From the NCBI RefSeq assembly GCF_017811155.1, contig NZ_JACVCV010000007.1:235392-299391 (forward strand): DNA of 64,000 nucleotides, given 5' to 3'. The translations under genes and the position numbers were made by a program. Positions 45,139 through 54,362 of the stretch are shown one piece after another. How positions within the stretch are numbered: the first letter of the stretch is position 1; every line of letters starts with the position of its first letter. This stretch comes from Lunatimonas salinarum (lineage in GTDB: Bacteria > Bacteroidota > Bacteroidia > Cytophagales > Cyclobacteriaceae). A model generated the notes under the pieces. The model did no database searches and was not told where the DNA came from. It saw only the letters and a list, made by a program, of their open reading frames with translations.

Positions 45139-46698
45139 ATGCAACATAGTTTTATATCGATCAACTCCCTACTGGGGCTGGCAATATTAGCAGGGTCTGT
45201 ACTCTCGGCCTGTGGGGGGCAGGAAAAAAGCGATTTGTCTACCAAGCCCAATGTCGTGGTAATTTATACGGATGATATTGGGTACGGTGACATAGGCGTT
45301 TATGGAGGATTGATCCCCACGCCGCATATCGATCGATTGGCAAAAGAAGGTTTGCTGATGGAAAATGCCTATGCTACTGCTGCGACTTGTACGCCTTCCC
45401 GGTATTCCATGCTGACCGGAGAGTACGCATGGAGAGCCCAGGGAAGAGGCGTAGCCCCCGGGGATGCCTCCGCGCTCATTCGCAAGGGCAGGGAAACCTG
45501 GCCTGCCATAATGCAGCGGGCAGGATACCGTACGGCAGTGGTGGGTAAATGGCACTTGGGGCTGGGTGGCGACGATGGTCCGGAATGGAATGGCGAGATC
45601 AGTCATGGCCCTTTGGACATTGGGTTTGATTATTCCTTTATCATTCCATCCACGGGAGACCGGGTGCCAACGGTATACGTAGAAAATAGAAGTGTTTTAA
45701 ATTTGGATCCACAGGATCCCATAGAAGTAAATTACCGGGAAAAGGTGGGGGACAGACCAACAGGCCTAGATCATCCCGAGTTCCTAAAAATGATGTGGTC
45801 TCACGGCCATAACCATACCATCATCAATGGAATCAGCCGCATGGGGTATATGGCAGGAGGGGAGTCTGCCCTTTGGAGGGACGAAGATTTTGCGGACATT
45901 TTTGTGGATAAGTCGGTCCGTTTCATGGAGGAATCAGGAGACGCGCCCTTTTTTCTTTTCTTAGCTACCCACGATATCCATGTTCCCCGGATGCCCCATG
46001 AGCGGTTTCAGGGCAAATCCGGCTATGGATTTCGAGGCGATGCGCTGCTGCAATTGGACTGGACGGTCGGTGAGGTGCTGAGGTTCTTGGATGATAAGGG
46101 ACTTGCCGAAAACACCATCGTAATCTTTACCAGTGACAACGGCCCCGTCCTAAATGATGGCTACAAGGATGAGGCAGAAGAGCTCATAGGAGATCACAAG
46201 CCTTGGGCCAATTTGAGGGGAGGAAAATACAGTACCTACGAGGCAGGTACCAAGGTCCCCATGTTGGTAAGATGGCCTAAAGGAATTCCCTCAGGGACGG
46301 TTAGTCCGGCCTTATTTTCACAGTTGGATTTGATGGGATCGTTTGCGGGATTTTTTGAAGAGCCATTCGATCAGGTTCAGGCAGCCGATACGGGAAATAA
46401 CTGGGAGGCGTTTATTGGACGGGACAAGGAGGGAAGAACCGGATTGGTTCAAGAGGCAATACAAGGTGTTCTCAGTTACGTCAGTCGGGACGGCTATAAA
46501 TTCATTCCTGCGCACCAAGGTCCTGAACTGGTGCCTTGGGGTACCGGGATCAGCACGGGATTCTTGCCCAAAGACCAATTGTTTTATTTGCCCGATGATC
46601 CAGGTGAGAGCGTGAACCTTGCAGATGCCCAACCGGAAAAGTTGGAAGAAATGAAAACCTTGCTCGCTGCCGTACGAAACCCGGAAACAAGAAAGTAG
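45139..46698 (+). CDS. Arylsulfatase-family sulfatase, lipoprotein
   Basis: A 519-residue sulfatase with a lipobox (GSVLSAC, Cys25). The metal-binding VVVIYTDDIGYGDIG is near the N-terminus. The formylglycine motif C84-T-P-S-R in AATCTPSRYSMLTG is intact and of the Cys type, so a maturation enzyme is needed; none is encoded here. VVGKWHLG and FTSDNGP follow as expected. It hydrolyses sulfate esters, probably on sulfated polysaccharides or aromatic sulfates, at the periplasm or surface. It is monocistronic, with a bidirectional terminator downstream. Confidence 0.92.
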   Translation: MQHSFISINSLLGLAILAGSVLSACGGQEKSDLSTKPNVVVIYTDDIGYGDIGVYGGLIPTPHIDRLAKEGLLMENAYATAATCTPSRYSMLTGEYAWRAQGRGVAPGDASALIRKGRETWPAIMQRAGYRTAVVGKWHLGLGGDDGPEWNGEISHGPLDIGFDYSFIIPSTGDRVPTVYVENRSVLNLDPQDPIEVNYREKVGDRPTGLDHPEFLKMMWSHGHNHTIINGISRMGYMAGGESALWRDEDFADIFVDKSVRFMEESGDAPFFLFLATHDIHVPRMPHERFQGKSGYGFRGDALLQLDWTVGEVLRFLDDKGLAENTIVIFTSDNGPVLNDGYKDEAEELIGDHKPWANLRGGKYSTYEAGTKVPMLVRWPKGIPSGTVSPALFSQLDLMGSFAGFFEEPFDQVQAADTGNNWEAFIGRDKEGRTGLVQEAIQGVLSYVSRDGYKFIPAHQGPELVPWGTGISTGFLPKDQLFYLPDDPGESVNLADAQPEKLEEMKTLLAAVRNPETRK

Positions 46699-46763
46699 TT
46701 GGACTGTACGGTGAAAAAGGTATCGTTGTCAACGTAATCCGTTCGATGTAGACCCCTCAAACG

Positions 46764-46802
46764 AAAATTCCCTTTCACCCAAGGTTGGGGAAAGGGAATT
46801 TT
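46764..46802. terminator. Bidirectional terminator
   Basis: AAAATTCCCTTTC (46764-46776) pairs with GAAAGGGAATTTT (46790-46802), a perfect 13-bp stem with a 13-base loop. It ends one base before the stop of the convergent GreA/B-like gene and serves both it and the sulfatase gene. Confidence 0.8.
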
Positions 46803-47198
46803 CTATTGTACGGGTTCGGTATTAGGTGAAGTTACTTTTTCGATGATAAAGGTTCTTTTTCCTGCGGGCAATTGCCATTCGAACTCCTTGCCTTTCTGAA
46901 AGCCGATCAGGGCTACACCCAGTGGAGAAAGAATGGAAACACGCTGCTCCTGCAGGTTAGCCTCGCCGGGCAGGGTAAGTGTCAGACAAAGTTGCCGCTT
47001 GGAGGTAATTTCCCGCACTTCAAAGTAGGAGCCTAGCTGAATGACGTTCTGGCCGATTTTGTCGTCCTCGACGATTTTGGCTCTGCGCAATTCGCTCTGA
47101 AGCGTCCCCACTTCCTTGGTCCGCTGGGTAGGGTGGATGCCTTCGATCAACGCTTTGATCGTTTCATAGTCGCTTTTTTTTAAGATAGGTATCATCAT
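46803..47198 (-). CDS. GreA/GreB-type (Rnk-like) transcription factor
   Basis: A 131-residue protein: a short N-terminal helix pair (about 5-50, YETIKALIEG, VGTLQSELRRAKIV) followed by the GreA/GreB C-terminal FKBP-like domain (about 52-125, IGQNVIQLGSYFEVREI and ILSPLGVALIGFQKGKEFEW). The coiled-coil of true GreA is shortened as in Rnk, so it may bind the RNA polymerase secondary channel without cleavage-factor activity. Two adjacent Met codons mark the start. It is monocistronic. Confidence 0.85.
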   Translation of the reverse strand: MMIPILKKSDYETIKALIEGIHPTQRTKEVGTLQSELRRAKIVEDDKIGQNVIQLGSYFEVREITSKRQLCLTLTLPGEANLQEQRVSILSPLGVALIGFQKGKEFEWQLPAGKRTFIIEKVTSPNTEPVQ

Positions 47199-47611
47199 GA
47201 TGTATGGAATGTTTAAAATAATGTATGGATATGACCATTGCTAGGCGGATGCAAATGCGTGCAAGTAGGAGTTTTCCCCTGCTTCGTAGGTACTAATTAA
47301 GGTGAGAGCAGGGGGTTAAATTACAAAGGCTTTTTGGTGGGTATGGAATAGGCATACCTTTTTCAGTACCGGTTTGCCGGACGAAAAAATCTTATTTGCG
47401 GTATCGTAAAGTCCTTTCCTCACGTGAGTTAAACGCCTGCTGTAGTTGAGACTATAAAGAAAGGAAAAGTTAGTCATAAAAGTTCATATTTGACAGGAAT
47501 ATGTTGTGCTCGTTGATTAAATCGGAATAGCCTGTACCGTGGGCTCTTGTTTTCAAGGTCATTCGTGCAGGAATTTTTTTGTTAAATCCGTCTCACTGAA
47601 ATTTTTTTTCA
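47199..47611. other. Intergenic region without a gene
   Basis: These 413 bases hold no supported frame. CCCCTGCT (47276-47283) and AGCAGGGG (47307-47314) can pair over a 23-base loop. ATGTATGGA occurs twice near 47200-47230. The 3' end contains half of the hairpin described next. Confidence 0.4.
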
Positions 47612-47616
47612 GTGAG
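47592..47616 (+). promoter_or_regulatory. Perfect 10-bp hairpin spanning the first possible start codon
   Basis: CTCACTGAAA (47592-47601) pairs with TTTCAGTGAG (47607-47616) across five T. The GTG at 47612 that opens the next frame lies inside the right arm, so the hairpin could hide that start or end an upstream transcript. Confidence 0.55.
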
Positions 47617-48388
47617 CCAGCGTATTTTGGGGTTTTATATTCCGCTGGAAATGATCCACCCTCTCTATACTTATACAGTCAAGCAGCTTATCAGCATGCA
47701 GCTCTCGCTGCCCACCAAACTTTCGGTTTTTGGTTGGGTGGTACCTTTTATACTTCCCTTCTCGCTTATCGTCGCGTTTTTTCTCTATCGTCTTTGGGAA
47801 GATTTTAGCTACCTGTACTTTTATTCAGCCTTTCTGATTTGTTTGGTGTTGTTTAGTATGGCAAAATTCCATGGCCATGCCTATTTGGATCCCATTCACC
47901 TGTTTCCACAAGGTGTGGACCCGATCAAACGGAGGTTCCTGGTATTGTTGACAGGTCTAGGTGGCCTCGGTATGTTTCTGTTGGTTTTTTTTGGCGTGAT
48001 CTTGGGTATTCACGCTGTACATCCGGTGCGTGATGTTTCAATGCTGATTCTTTTTTATGCAGCGTTTATAGCTTGCGATACCGCTATGCTGGAGACCAGT
48101 TTGCGGATTAAGTGGATACGGATAATTTATCGGTATGTCTATTTTTTTTTCCTCCCATTTTGCTTTGCCACTACCCGGTTTTTTCCTTTTAATTTTGATG
48201 ACAGTGTTGCGCAGGCTGCCTTGCAACAGCGTGCAGATGCTTGGTATCTGGAGAACTATGGTCTCTTGATCGGAGGCACTGCGTTTGTTTTAGCCTTTGG
48301 AATTTTTTCGTTTCTTGTCCTTGGCAGTATTTCCCAAACCCGAAAACCCTTTATCAGGGAATTCAATGATCTCAACCAATTTTTTTAG
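47612..48388 (+). CDS. Six-helix membrane protein of a putative ABC system
   Basis: Up to 258 residues, with about six membrane helices (for example VPFILPFSLIVAFFLYRLW and LLTGLGGLGMFLLVFFGVIL). The start may be GTG 47612 or ATG 47651 (MIHPLYTYTVKQL), the second free of the hairpin. No family is recognised. It precedes a second multi-helix protein by 6 bases and an ABC ATPase after that, so it is probably one half of a transport permease. Substrate is unknown. Confidence 0.65.
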   Translation: MSQRILGFYIPLEMIHPLYTYTVKQLISMQLSLPTKLSVFGWVVPFILPFSLIVAFFLYRLWEDFSYLYFYSAFLICLVLFSMAKFHGHAYLDPIHLFPQGVDPIKRRFLVLLTGLGGLGMFLLVFFGVILGIHAVHPVRDVSMLILFYAAFIACDTAMLETSLRIKWIRIIYRYVYFFFLPFCFATTRFFPFNFDDSVAQAALQQRADAWYLENYGLLIGGTAFVLAFGIFSFLVLGSISQTRKPFIREFNDLNQFF

Positions 48389-48394
48389 GAGGCA

Positions 48395-49003
48395 ATGATG
48401 TTTAGAATGTTATCGGCCATGAGTATTTCAGAGGGATTTCTACTGAAGTCACTATTGGCCGGATTGGTGGCGGTGCCATTTTACTTTTATAACCCCTTTG
48501 TTCCGGTGATTGTGCTGCTTGGACTAATGATGAAAGCAATCCTGGAGGCATATTTCCCTACGGAGGGAGTGTATGTGAACTATCGTCTATACGGAAGCAA
48601 TTTTTTGGGTATCGTACGTCAGCTGGATGCTTTGGTGTTTATGGTACTCAATGGGTTGAATTTCATGGGTGTGATCGTACTCCTTGTCCTGAACCCCGCA
48701 TTTTCCTTAGGGATGGTTTTTCCCCAGACGGTGTTCTTTAATGGAGTAATGCTTTGGATTCTGATTTATACGCAAACATTGGCTGTGTATAGTTTTTACA
48801 CTGGACGGCCCGAGGTGCTTCGAAGTGTTTGGGTGCTTTTGGCAGGGGTGTTAGTGATGTGTTTGGGGTGTTTATTCTGGTTGTGGGTCGGTTTTGAACA
48901 GGTAGGCAGATGCTTGATCCTAGGGTTGGCGCTCCTTAGCTTTTGGTATTTTCTGCCCATGCAACTGGCAGCTCATATGAACAAAATAAATGGTGGACTA
49001 TGA
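48395..49003 (+). CDS. Multi-helix membrane protein of a putative ABC system
   Basis: A 202-residue protein with about six membrane helices (LLKSLLAGLVAVPFYFY, FVPVIVLLGLMMKAILEAY, VWVLLAGVLVMCLGCLFWL among them). No family is recognised. Its stop overlaps the start of the ABC ATPase gene by 4 bases (ATGA, 49000-49003), tying it to that protein. With the preceding six-helix protein it could build a two-chain permease of ABC-2 type. Confidence 0.7.
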   Translation: MMFRMLSAMSISEGFLLKSLLAGLVAVPFYFYNPFVPVIVLLGLMMKAILEAYFPTEGVYVNYRLYGSNFLGIVRQLDALVFMVLNGLNFMGVIVLLVLNPAFSLGMVFPQTVFFNGVMLWILIYTQTLAVYSFYTGRPEVLRSVWVLLAGVLVMCLGCLFWLWVGFEQVGRCLILGLALLSFWYFLPMQLAAHMNKINGGL

Positions 49004-49743
49004 TATCGGTGAGAAAACTTTATAAAAATTTCGGAAAGCAAAAGGTGTTGGAAGGGGTAGACCTTAATTTATCCCCGGGAGATGTAATGGCACTGGTAGG
49101 AAAGAACGGATGCGGAAAGAGTACCTTGATACAGGCGATTGCCGGCTTGATTCCGGTAGATGGAGGGGCAGTATTCATCGATGATGTGCCCACGGGTATT
49201 CGATATCATAGCGTTTTAAGACGGGTAGGCTTTGCCTTTGACCAACCGATTTATGTGGAGGGGTTCAGTGGGGGGAAGTACCTGGAATTTGTAGGCAGGC
49301 TATATGGATTGGATAAGCCCGAAAGTCAGCGAAGGGCCACGGAACTGTTAGAGTTTTTTGATTTGCCCACCGGCCGCAAGAAAATTGCCGATTATTCCAA
49401 GGGCATGAAAAGGAAGGTTTCCTTTGCCGCTGCCTTAATTCATAAACCCAGATACCTAATACTGGACGAACCCTTTGACGGGATGGATGCGGCGACCGTG
49501 TTAAAGGCCAGTGAGCAGCTACGCGAACTTGCTGTGCAGGGAACGGGTGTTTTGTTGGTCACCCATCACAACAGCCTTATTAGGGATCTTGCCACAACAG
49601 TATCAACAATGGAGCAAGGTAGAATCAGTCAGGTTCGGCCTTTAGAAGTTTGGTGGCAGGAGCTTCCTTCCCTTTTGCGAAGCAATACGAAATCTACGGG
49701 AAGACATGGGGTTCCCTCTTCTGACAGTTGCTACTTGCCTTGA
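49000..49743 (+). CDS. ABC transporter ATP-binding protein
   Basis: The start at ATG 49000 (MISVRKLYKNF) is chosen because it begins a standard nucleotide-binding domain and overlaps the upstream stop; an earlier in-frame start would add 19 residues of unrelated sequence. The 247-residue product has Walker A GKNGCGKST, Walker B LILDEPFDG and the signature YSKGMKRKVS in place of LSGGQ, as in ABC-2-type exporters such as CcmA/NatA-like. It powers the two preceding membrane proteins. Export of an unknown compound is the likely role. Confidence 0.9.
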   Translation: MISVRKLYKNFGKQKVLEGVDLNLSPGDVMALVGKNGCGKSTLIQAIAGLIPVDGGAVFIDDVPTGIRYHSVLRRVGFAFDQPIYVEGFSGGKYLEFVGRLYGLDKPESQRRATELLEFFDLPTGRKKIADYSKGMKRKVSFAAALIHKPRYLILDEPFDGMDAATVLKASEQLRELAVQGTGVLLVTHHNSLIRDLATTVSTMEQGRISQVRPLEVWWQELPSLLRSNTKSTGRHGVPSSDSCYLP

Positions 49744-49938
49744 TATTATGGATGAAATGAATGATTAAAAAAAGTGTTCCATGTTTGATATAATGGATGT
49801 TTCGTACCTTTTAGAAGGTATGACTAAGAAAAAGATCGATTTGGTATAGAAGGGACAGTTAAACGACTTTGCCATAAAAAGAGGAAATAGCGACCTAGAT
49901 GAAATTTGCGCCATCTAGATTAAAAACATTTCAATTCG

Positions 49939-49969
49939 TTGGTTTTTCAAAGCTAAAAAAATACTTTTG
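49939..49969 (+). promoter_or_regulatory. Bacteroidota-type promoter of the first MBOAT operon
   Basis: TTG (49939-49941) is followed after 20 bases by TACTTTTG (49962-49969), an exact match to the TTG/N19-21/TAnnTTTG promoter of Bacteroidota. The start codon of the MBOAT gene is 28 bases downstream. Confidence 0.7.
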
Positions 49970-49997
49970 GGTTCACTAATTCCATCCATTATTCATC

Positions 49998-51464
49998 ATG
50001 TTGTTTAATTCTATCGAGTTTGGTTTTTTTCTACCGATCGTTTTTTTGGTCTATTGGTTTTTGTTGGGCCGAGACTACAGGCATCAAAACATCTTTCTTC
50101 TTTTAGCGAGCTATTTTTTTTATGGCTGGTGGGATTATCGGTTTTTAGGTTTATTGGCTTTCAGTTCGTTAGCGGATTTTTTTATCGGCATGGCAATGTC
50201 GAAAATGGGAAATGCACTGTATAAGAAAATCCTGCTTTCTATTAGTTTAATTACTAATTTGGGTATTCTTTGGTTTTTTAAATACTACAATTTTTTTGTC
50301 GAGAGCTTTTCTGCGGCGTTCACTTTTATGGGGGCGCCTATTGGTGTAGATCGTCTTAACATCATCTTGCCATTGGGGATTAGTTTCTACACATTTCAAA
50401 CACTCAGCTATTCAATCGATATCTATAGAGGCAAGATTGAACCGGTTAAGTCGATTTCAGAGTTTTTTGTTTTCGTATCCTTTTTTCCCCAGATGGTTGC
50501 AGGCCCAATAGAACGTGCCTCCAATCTACTTCCGCAATTTATGAAGCCCAGAAAATTTGATTACGCAAAGGCAGCAGACGGGATGAGGCAAATACTCTGG
50601 GGCTTATTTAAAAAGATTGTGATTGCGGATAATTGTGCAGTTTACGTGAATGATATTTTTAGCAGTCCCGGAGATTATCAGGGTAGCACATTATTTCTGG
50701 GGGCGATTTTATTTGCGGTGCAGATATATGGAGATTTCTCTGGTTATTCTGATGTTGCGATTGGAGTAGCTCGACTTTTTGGATTCAGTCTGATGAGAAA
50801 TTTTGCTTTTCCTTATTTTTCACGTGATATCGCCGAATTTTGGAGAAGGTGGCACATCTCCCTCACGACATGGTTTAGGGATTATCTATACATCCCTTTG
50901 GGAGGTAGTTATGGGTCAACGTTGATGAAAGTAAGAAATGTATTTATAATATTTATTGTTAGCGGGATATGGCATGGGGCTAATTGGACTTTTGTAGTTT
51001 GGGGGGCACTCAATGCTGTTTATTTTCTTCCTTTACTGCTTACTTCGGTTCATCGAAGTAATGTTGATATAGTCGCTAAGGGCAAATACCTACCCAGTCT
51101 AATTGATTTAGGTCGTATGATGCTTACTTTCTTTTTGACGATTATTGCATGGGTGTTCTTTAGAGCCGAAAGTTTATCAGGTGCATTGGATTACTTGGGT
51201 ATCATGTTTAGCGATTCTCTGTTCCGATCTCCTATTCAGGATTTTTGGAGCATGAATACCGGTAACCACCTCATTTATTTGTTTGTTTTTATCGTGTTTT
51301 TTATCCTCTTGGAATGGTTTCAACGCGAAAAGGAACATGCGCTCGAATTCTCGCAAACAACAAGGGTGCCTGTTTACCTTCGTTGGTCAATGTACTATGG
51401 GGTAGTTATAGCCTGTTTTATGATGAATGGCGTTGAAAAAGATTTTATTTATTTCCAGTTTTAA
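49998..51464 (+). CDS. MBOAT-family O-acyltransferase (AlgI-like), first copy
   Basis: A 488-residue multi-helix membrane protein. LLASYFFYGWWDYRFLGLLA, FQTLSYSIDIYRGKIEP, VAGPIERASNLLPQF and the catalytic-His region FIVSGIWHGANWTFVVWGAL are signatures of AlgI/DltB-like MBOAT proteins that pass acyl groups across the membrane to polysaccharides. A paralog lies at 61941-63377, sharing nearly every signature, including FAFPYFSRDIAEFW. It starts 28 bases after a good promoter and is followed after 5 bases by an SGNH-like gene. The acetylated polymer is unknown. Confidence 0.92.
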   Translation: MLFNSIEFGFFLPIVFLVYWFLLGRDYRHQNIFLLLASYFFYGWWDYRFLGLLAFSSLADFFIGMAMSKMGNALYKKILLSISLITNLGILWFFKYYNFFVESFSAAFTFMGAPIGVDRLNIILPLGISFYTFQTLSYSIDIYRGKIEPVKSISEFFVFVSFFPQMVAGPIERASNLLPQFMKPRKFDYAKAADGMRQILWGLFKKIVIADNCAVYVNDIFSSPGDYQGSTLFLGAILFAVQIYGDFSGYSDVAIGVARLFGFSLMRNFAFPYFSRDIAEFWRRWHISLTTWFRDYLYIPLGGSYGSTLMKVRNVFIIFIVSGIWHGANWTFVVWGALNAVYFLPLLLTSVHRSNVDIVAKGKYLPSLIDLGRMMLTFFLTIIAWVFFRAESLSGALDYLGIMFSDSLFRSPIQDFWSMNTGNHLIYLFVFIVFFILLEWFQREKEHALEFSQTTRVPVYLRWSMYYGVVIACFMMNGVEKDFIYFQF

Positions 51465-51475
51465 GGCAGGTGTTT

Positions 51476-52408
51476 ATGAGGTTATTTATACAAAAGACAC
51501 TTTTATTTCTCATCCCTTTCGGTATTTACTTTATCCTTGTGCTTGTCATAGATCCGTTTAATTATTTTAACGGTTATGGGTATAATGAGCCTTCCCGTAA
51601 ATACGATATTGCGGAGGAGCAGTCACCCCATTTATTTAAAATGATAAAATTTAAAAATGAGCCGAAGCGAAATATTGTCATAGGGGATTCGAGGTCAAAT
51701 GCATTATATTACCGTTTTGAGCAACAAAATTGGGGCAATTTGGCATATGGTGGAGCAAGTTTACGGGAAATGATCGATTCTTTTTGGTATGCGGTGTCGA
51801 TTTCTCCTATAGATTCGGTGGTTATGGGGATAAGTCTAAATCTTTATAATAAGTACAATAAGCGTTTTTGGATAGAAGAGTCTTTGGAAAGGCAAAGCAG
51901 CGTTTTTGGTTATGCTCTTAACACCTATACGTTTAATACGATGGTTACTTATTTGTCTAATTCGGTTTACGAGACACAGCCTGTGGTAGATAATACAAAC
52001 GCTTTTGATAGCCTAAAGCGCGTTTATTGGGAAGAAAAGCTAGCTGAAACAGATAAGTTTTTTAGTGCAATGGGTTATCCGGAAGAGTATTACAACGAAT
52101 TAGCAAAGATTGCCCAATACTGTGAAGACAATGAAATACACCTCTTACTTTGGATTCCTCCCAATCACCGAGACTACCAAGAAGCGCTGATACCCTACCA
52201 TTTGGAGGCTTATACGGATCAGTTTAAACGAGATTTATTAGCATTGGATCGAGTCTATGATTTTAATATTCCATCTACTATGACTTCAGATTATGAAAGC
52301 TTCCGGGATCCGGTTCACTTTACGGATGAAGCAGGAGTCCTGATATTTGAAGTTTTGACCGGGAAACGGCCAGCAAACGGACTTTGCGAGTTGTTGGACC
52401 AGAGATAA
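51476..52408 (+). CDS. SGNH-hydrolase-like partner of the first MBOAT protein (AlgJ/AlgX-like)
   Basis: A 310-residue protein with one N-terminal helix (LLFLIPFGIYFILVLVIDPF) and a periplasmic domain. ATG 51476 is preferred over GTG 51470. The Ser motif GDSRSNA (NIVIGDSRSN) and late DPVHFTDEAG supply the Ser and Asp/His of an SGNH triad. Such partners take the acyl group from the MBOAT protein and place it on a polysaccharide. The second pair has the same order, MBOAT then SGNH. Assignment to the AlgJ-type role is by context. Confidence 0.75.
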   Translation: MRLFIQKTLLFLIPFGIYFILVLVIDPFNYFNGYGYNEPSRKYDIAEEQSPHLFKMIKFKNEPKRNIVIGDSRSNALYYRFEQQNWGNLAYGGASLREMIDSFWYAVSISPIDSVVMGISLNLYNKYNKRFWIEESLERQSSVFGYALNTYTFNTMVTYLSNSVYETQPVVDNTNAFDSLKRVYWEEKLAETDKFFSAMGYPEEYYNELAKIAQYCEDNEIHLLLWIPPNHRDYQEALIPYHLEAYTDQFKRDLLALDRVYDFNIPSTMTSDYESFRDPVHFTDEAGVLIFEVLTGKRPANGLCELLDQR

Positions 52409-52558
52409 TCGGCATGGGAAATTTGAAATGGATATAATATGAGTTAATGCTATCGGGTATGCTGTCTAAGTTGTTGTTCTGACCTGAAAAACGCCCATCT
52501 AATCCATTTTTTGAACAACAGCAACTATCATACCAGGGCATTTGGTATCCGGTGGTTT

Positions 52559-52600
52559 AGTATACAGGTTGCAGTATACAGAAATTTCGGCTAATTTCGG
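52559..52600. repeat. Two pairs of short direct repeats upstream of the M28 peptidase gene
   Basis: AGTATACAG occurs at 52559-52567 and 52573-52581 (period 14). AATTTCGG occurs at 52583-52590 and 52593-52600 (period 10, one helical turn). They lie 45-86 bases before the start codon and look like binding half-sites. No regulator is implied. Confidence 0.45.
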
Positions 52601-52644
52601 TTCACGTTGAGCCACCTTCATTTTCTTCTATAGTTACCTTTTAT

Positions 52645-54297
52645 ATGAACCATCTCCCGCAACTACTTCGTAAAACCCCGCTTGCTATCCTATTGATCAC
52701 TTGGTTTGTGTCCTGCCAATCCGTAAACACGGACCAAGCGTTGACGGTCCAATTAGATAACTTAGAAAAGCATATTCAAGTGCTTTCCTCCGACGAGTAT
52801 ATGGGGCGGATGCCTTTTACTGAAGGTGAAACCAAGACCTTGGCCTACTTGTCGGAACAGTTTACTGCACTTGGGCTGACACCGGGCAACGCCGGCAGCT
52901 TCGAGCAGGGCGTGCCGCTCAAATCAGTCACCACGCAGGCAAATCCTCAGATGGAAGTTCGGACTGGCCAAGTATCCCATGTTTTTGAGGGACTGAAAGA
53001 TTATGTGCTCTGGACGCAGCGTGTGGGAGAGTCGCTCAACGTGGACGATGCGGAACTGGTCTTTGCTGGTTTTGGCATTGTCGCCCCCGAGTATGGTTGG
53101 GATGATTACCAAAACCTGGATGTGGAAGGAAAAATCGTGCTGGTACTCGTGAACGACCCCGGTTTTGGATCGGACGATCCGGCATTTTTCAAAGGCAATA
53201 CCATGACCTATTATGGACGTTGGACGTACAAATACGAAGAGGCTGCCAGGCAGGGTGCTTTGGGTTGTCTGGTTATCCATAACACCATTCCCGCAGGGTA
53301 CGGGTTTAATGTGGTTCAAAACAGTTGGAACACCACCAAGCTCTACCTAGATGCCAAGGATGGCTCGGAGCCAAACTTGAGTGTGGAGGGATGGGTTTCC
53401 TACCCCATGGCTACCAAATTGTTTGAATTGGCCGGGTACAATGACCGGGAGCTGCTGGCAAAGGCAAGGAGTCGCGAATTTAGCCCCATTCCCCTGGGAC
53501 TGCGTGCGCGTACCGATATGGAAGTAGCGGTTGCCTACAATACCTCCAATAACCTTATCGCAACGATTCCGGGCGCCACTCGGCCCGATGAGTACATCGT
53601 CTACACCGCTCATTGGGATCACCTGGGCATAGGCAAGCCGGACGAAAGAGGAGATTCGATTTACAACGGCGCCCTGGATAATGCAAGTGGTACAGCGGCT
53701 CTATTGGAAATAGCTCGTTCATTCGCCGAGTCGTCGGAGAAGCCCGACAGAACGGTGGTGTTTTTAGCTGTAACAGCGGAAGAGCAAGGGTTGTTGGGGT
53801 CTGCCCACTATGCCCAAAACCCGGTGTTCCCCTTGGAGAAAACAGTGGCCAATATCAACATGGACGGTATCAATCCGTACGGCAGAATGCGGGATATGGA
53901 GCTGGTAGGCATGGGACAGTCCGAACTGGAGGATTTAGCGGCGGAAGAGTTGGAAAAGGAGGGACGATACGTGGCACCGGAATCCAACCCAAGTGCCGGT
54001 TTTTATTTTCGGTCCGACCATTTTAATTTTGCCAAAAAAGGCGTTCCTGCCCTGTACATGGGGACAGGGATTGACCATGTCGAGAAAGGAAAGGTATTTG
54101 GCAAGGAGCTGGCCGATAACTACGTGGCCCAGTACTATCACAAGTCCTCAGATGAATATGATCCGGACCGCTGGAACCTCGAGGGAGCAGTGGAAGACGT
54201 GGGTATTTATTATCGTGTGGGTCGTCGATTGGCTTTTTCTGATCATTGGCCGGCATGGAAGGATGGTTCGGAGTTCAAAGCCCAACGCAAAAAATAA
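52645..54297 (+). CDS. M28-family zinc aminopeptidase, lipoprotein
   Basis: A 550-residue lipoprotein (LLITWFVSC, Cys24). A PA-domain-like insertion lies at about 130-260, with the metallopeptidase core around it. Both zinc sites are visible: His/Asp in YTAHWDHLG, Asp in GALDNASGTAALLE, the catalytic Glu-Glu in AVTAEEQGLLGS, Asp in NINMDGI and His in FRSDHFNFA. It removes N-terminal residues from peptides in the periplasm or at the surface. It is monocistronic or first in a loose cluster with the lipoprotein gene that follows. Confidence 0.92.
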   Translation: MNHLPQLLRKTPLAILLITWFVSCQSVNTDQALTVQLDNLEKHIQVLSSDEYMGRMPFTEGETKTLAYLSEQFTALGLTPGNAGSFEQGVPLKSVTTQANPQMEVRTGQVSHVFEGLKDYVLWTQRVGESLNVDDAELVFAGFGIVAPEYGWDDYQNLDVEGKIVLVLVNDPGFGSDDPAFFKGNTMTYYGRWTYKYEEAARQGALGCLVIHNTIPAGYGFNVVQNSWNTTKLYLDAKDGSEPNLSVEGWVSYPMATKLFELAGYNDRELLAKARSREFSPIPLGLRARTDMEVAVAYNTSNNLIATIPGATRPDEYIVYTAHWDHLGIGKPDERGDSIYNGALDNASGTAALLEIARSFAESSEKPDRTVVFLAVTAEEQGLLGSAHYAQNPVFPLEKTVANINMDGINPYGRMRDMELVGMGQSELEDLAAEELEKEGRYVAPESNPSAGFYFRSDHFNFAKKGVPALYMGTGIDHVEKGKVFGKELADNYVAQYYHKSSDEYDPDRWNLEGAVEDVGIYYRVGRRLAFSDHWPAWKDGSEFKAQRKK

Positions 54298-54362
54298 TAT
54301 TTAAATAATTAGTTTTAACGAATTAATTAAGTAAATTAAGGCTTCATTCAAACTTTGTTCCA

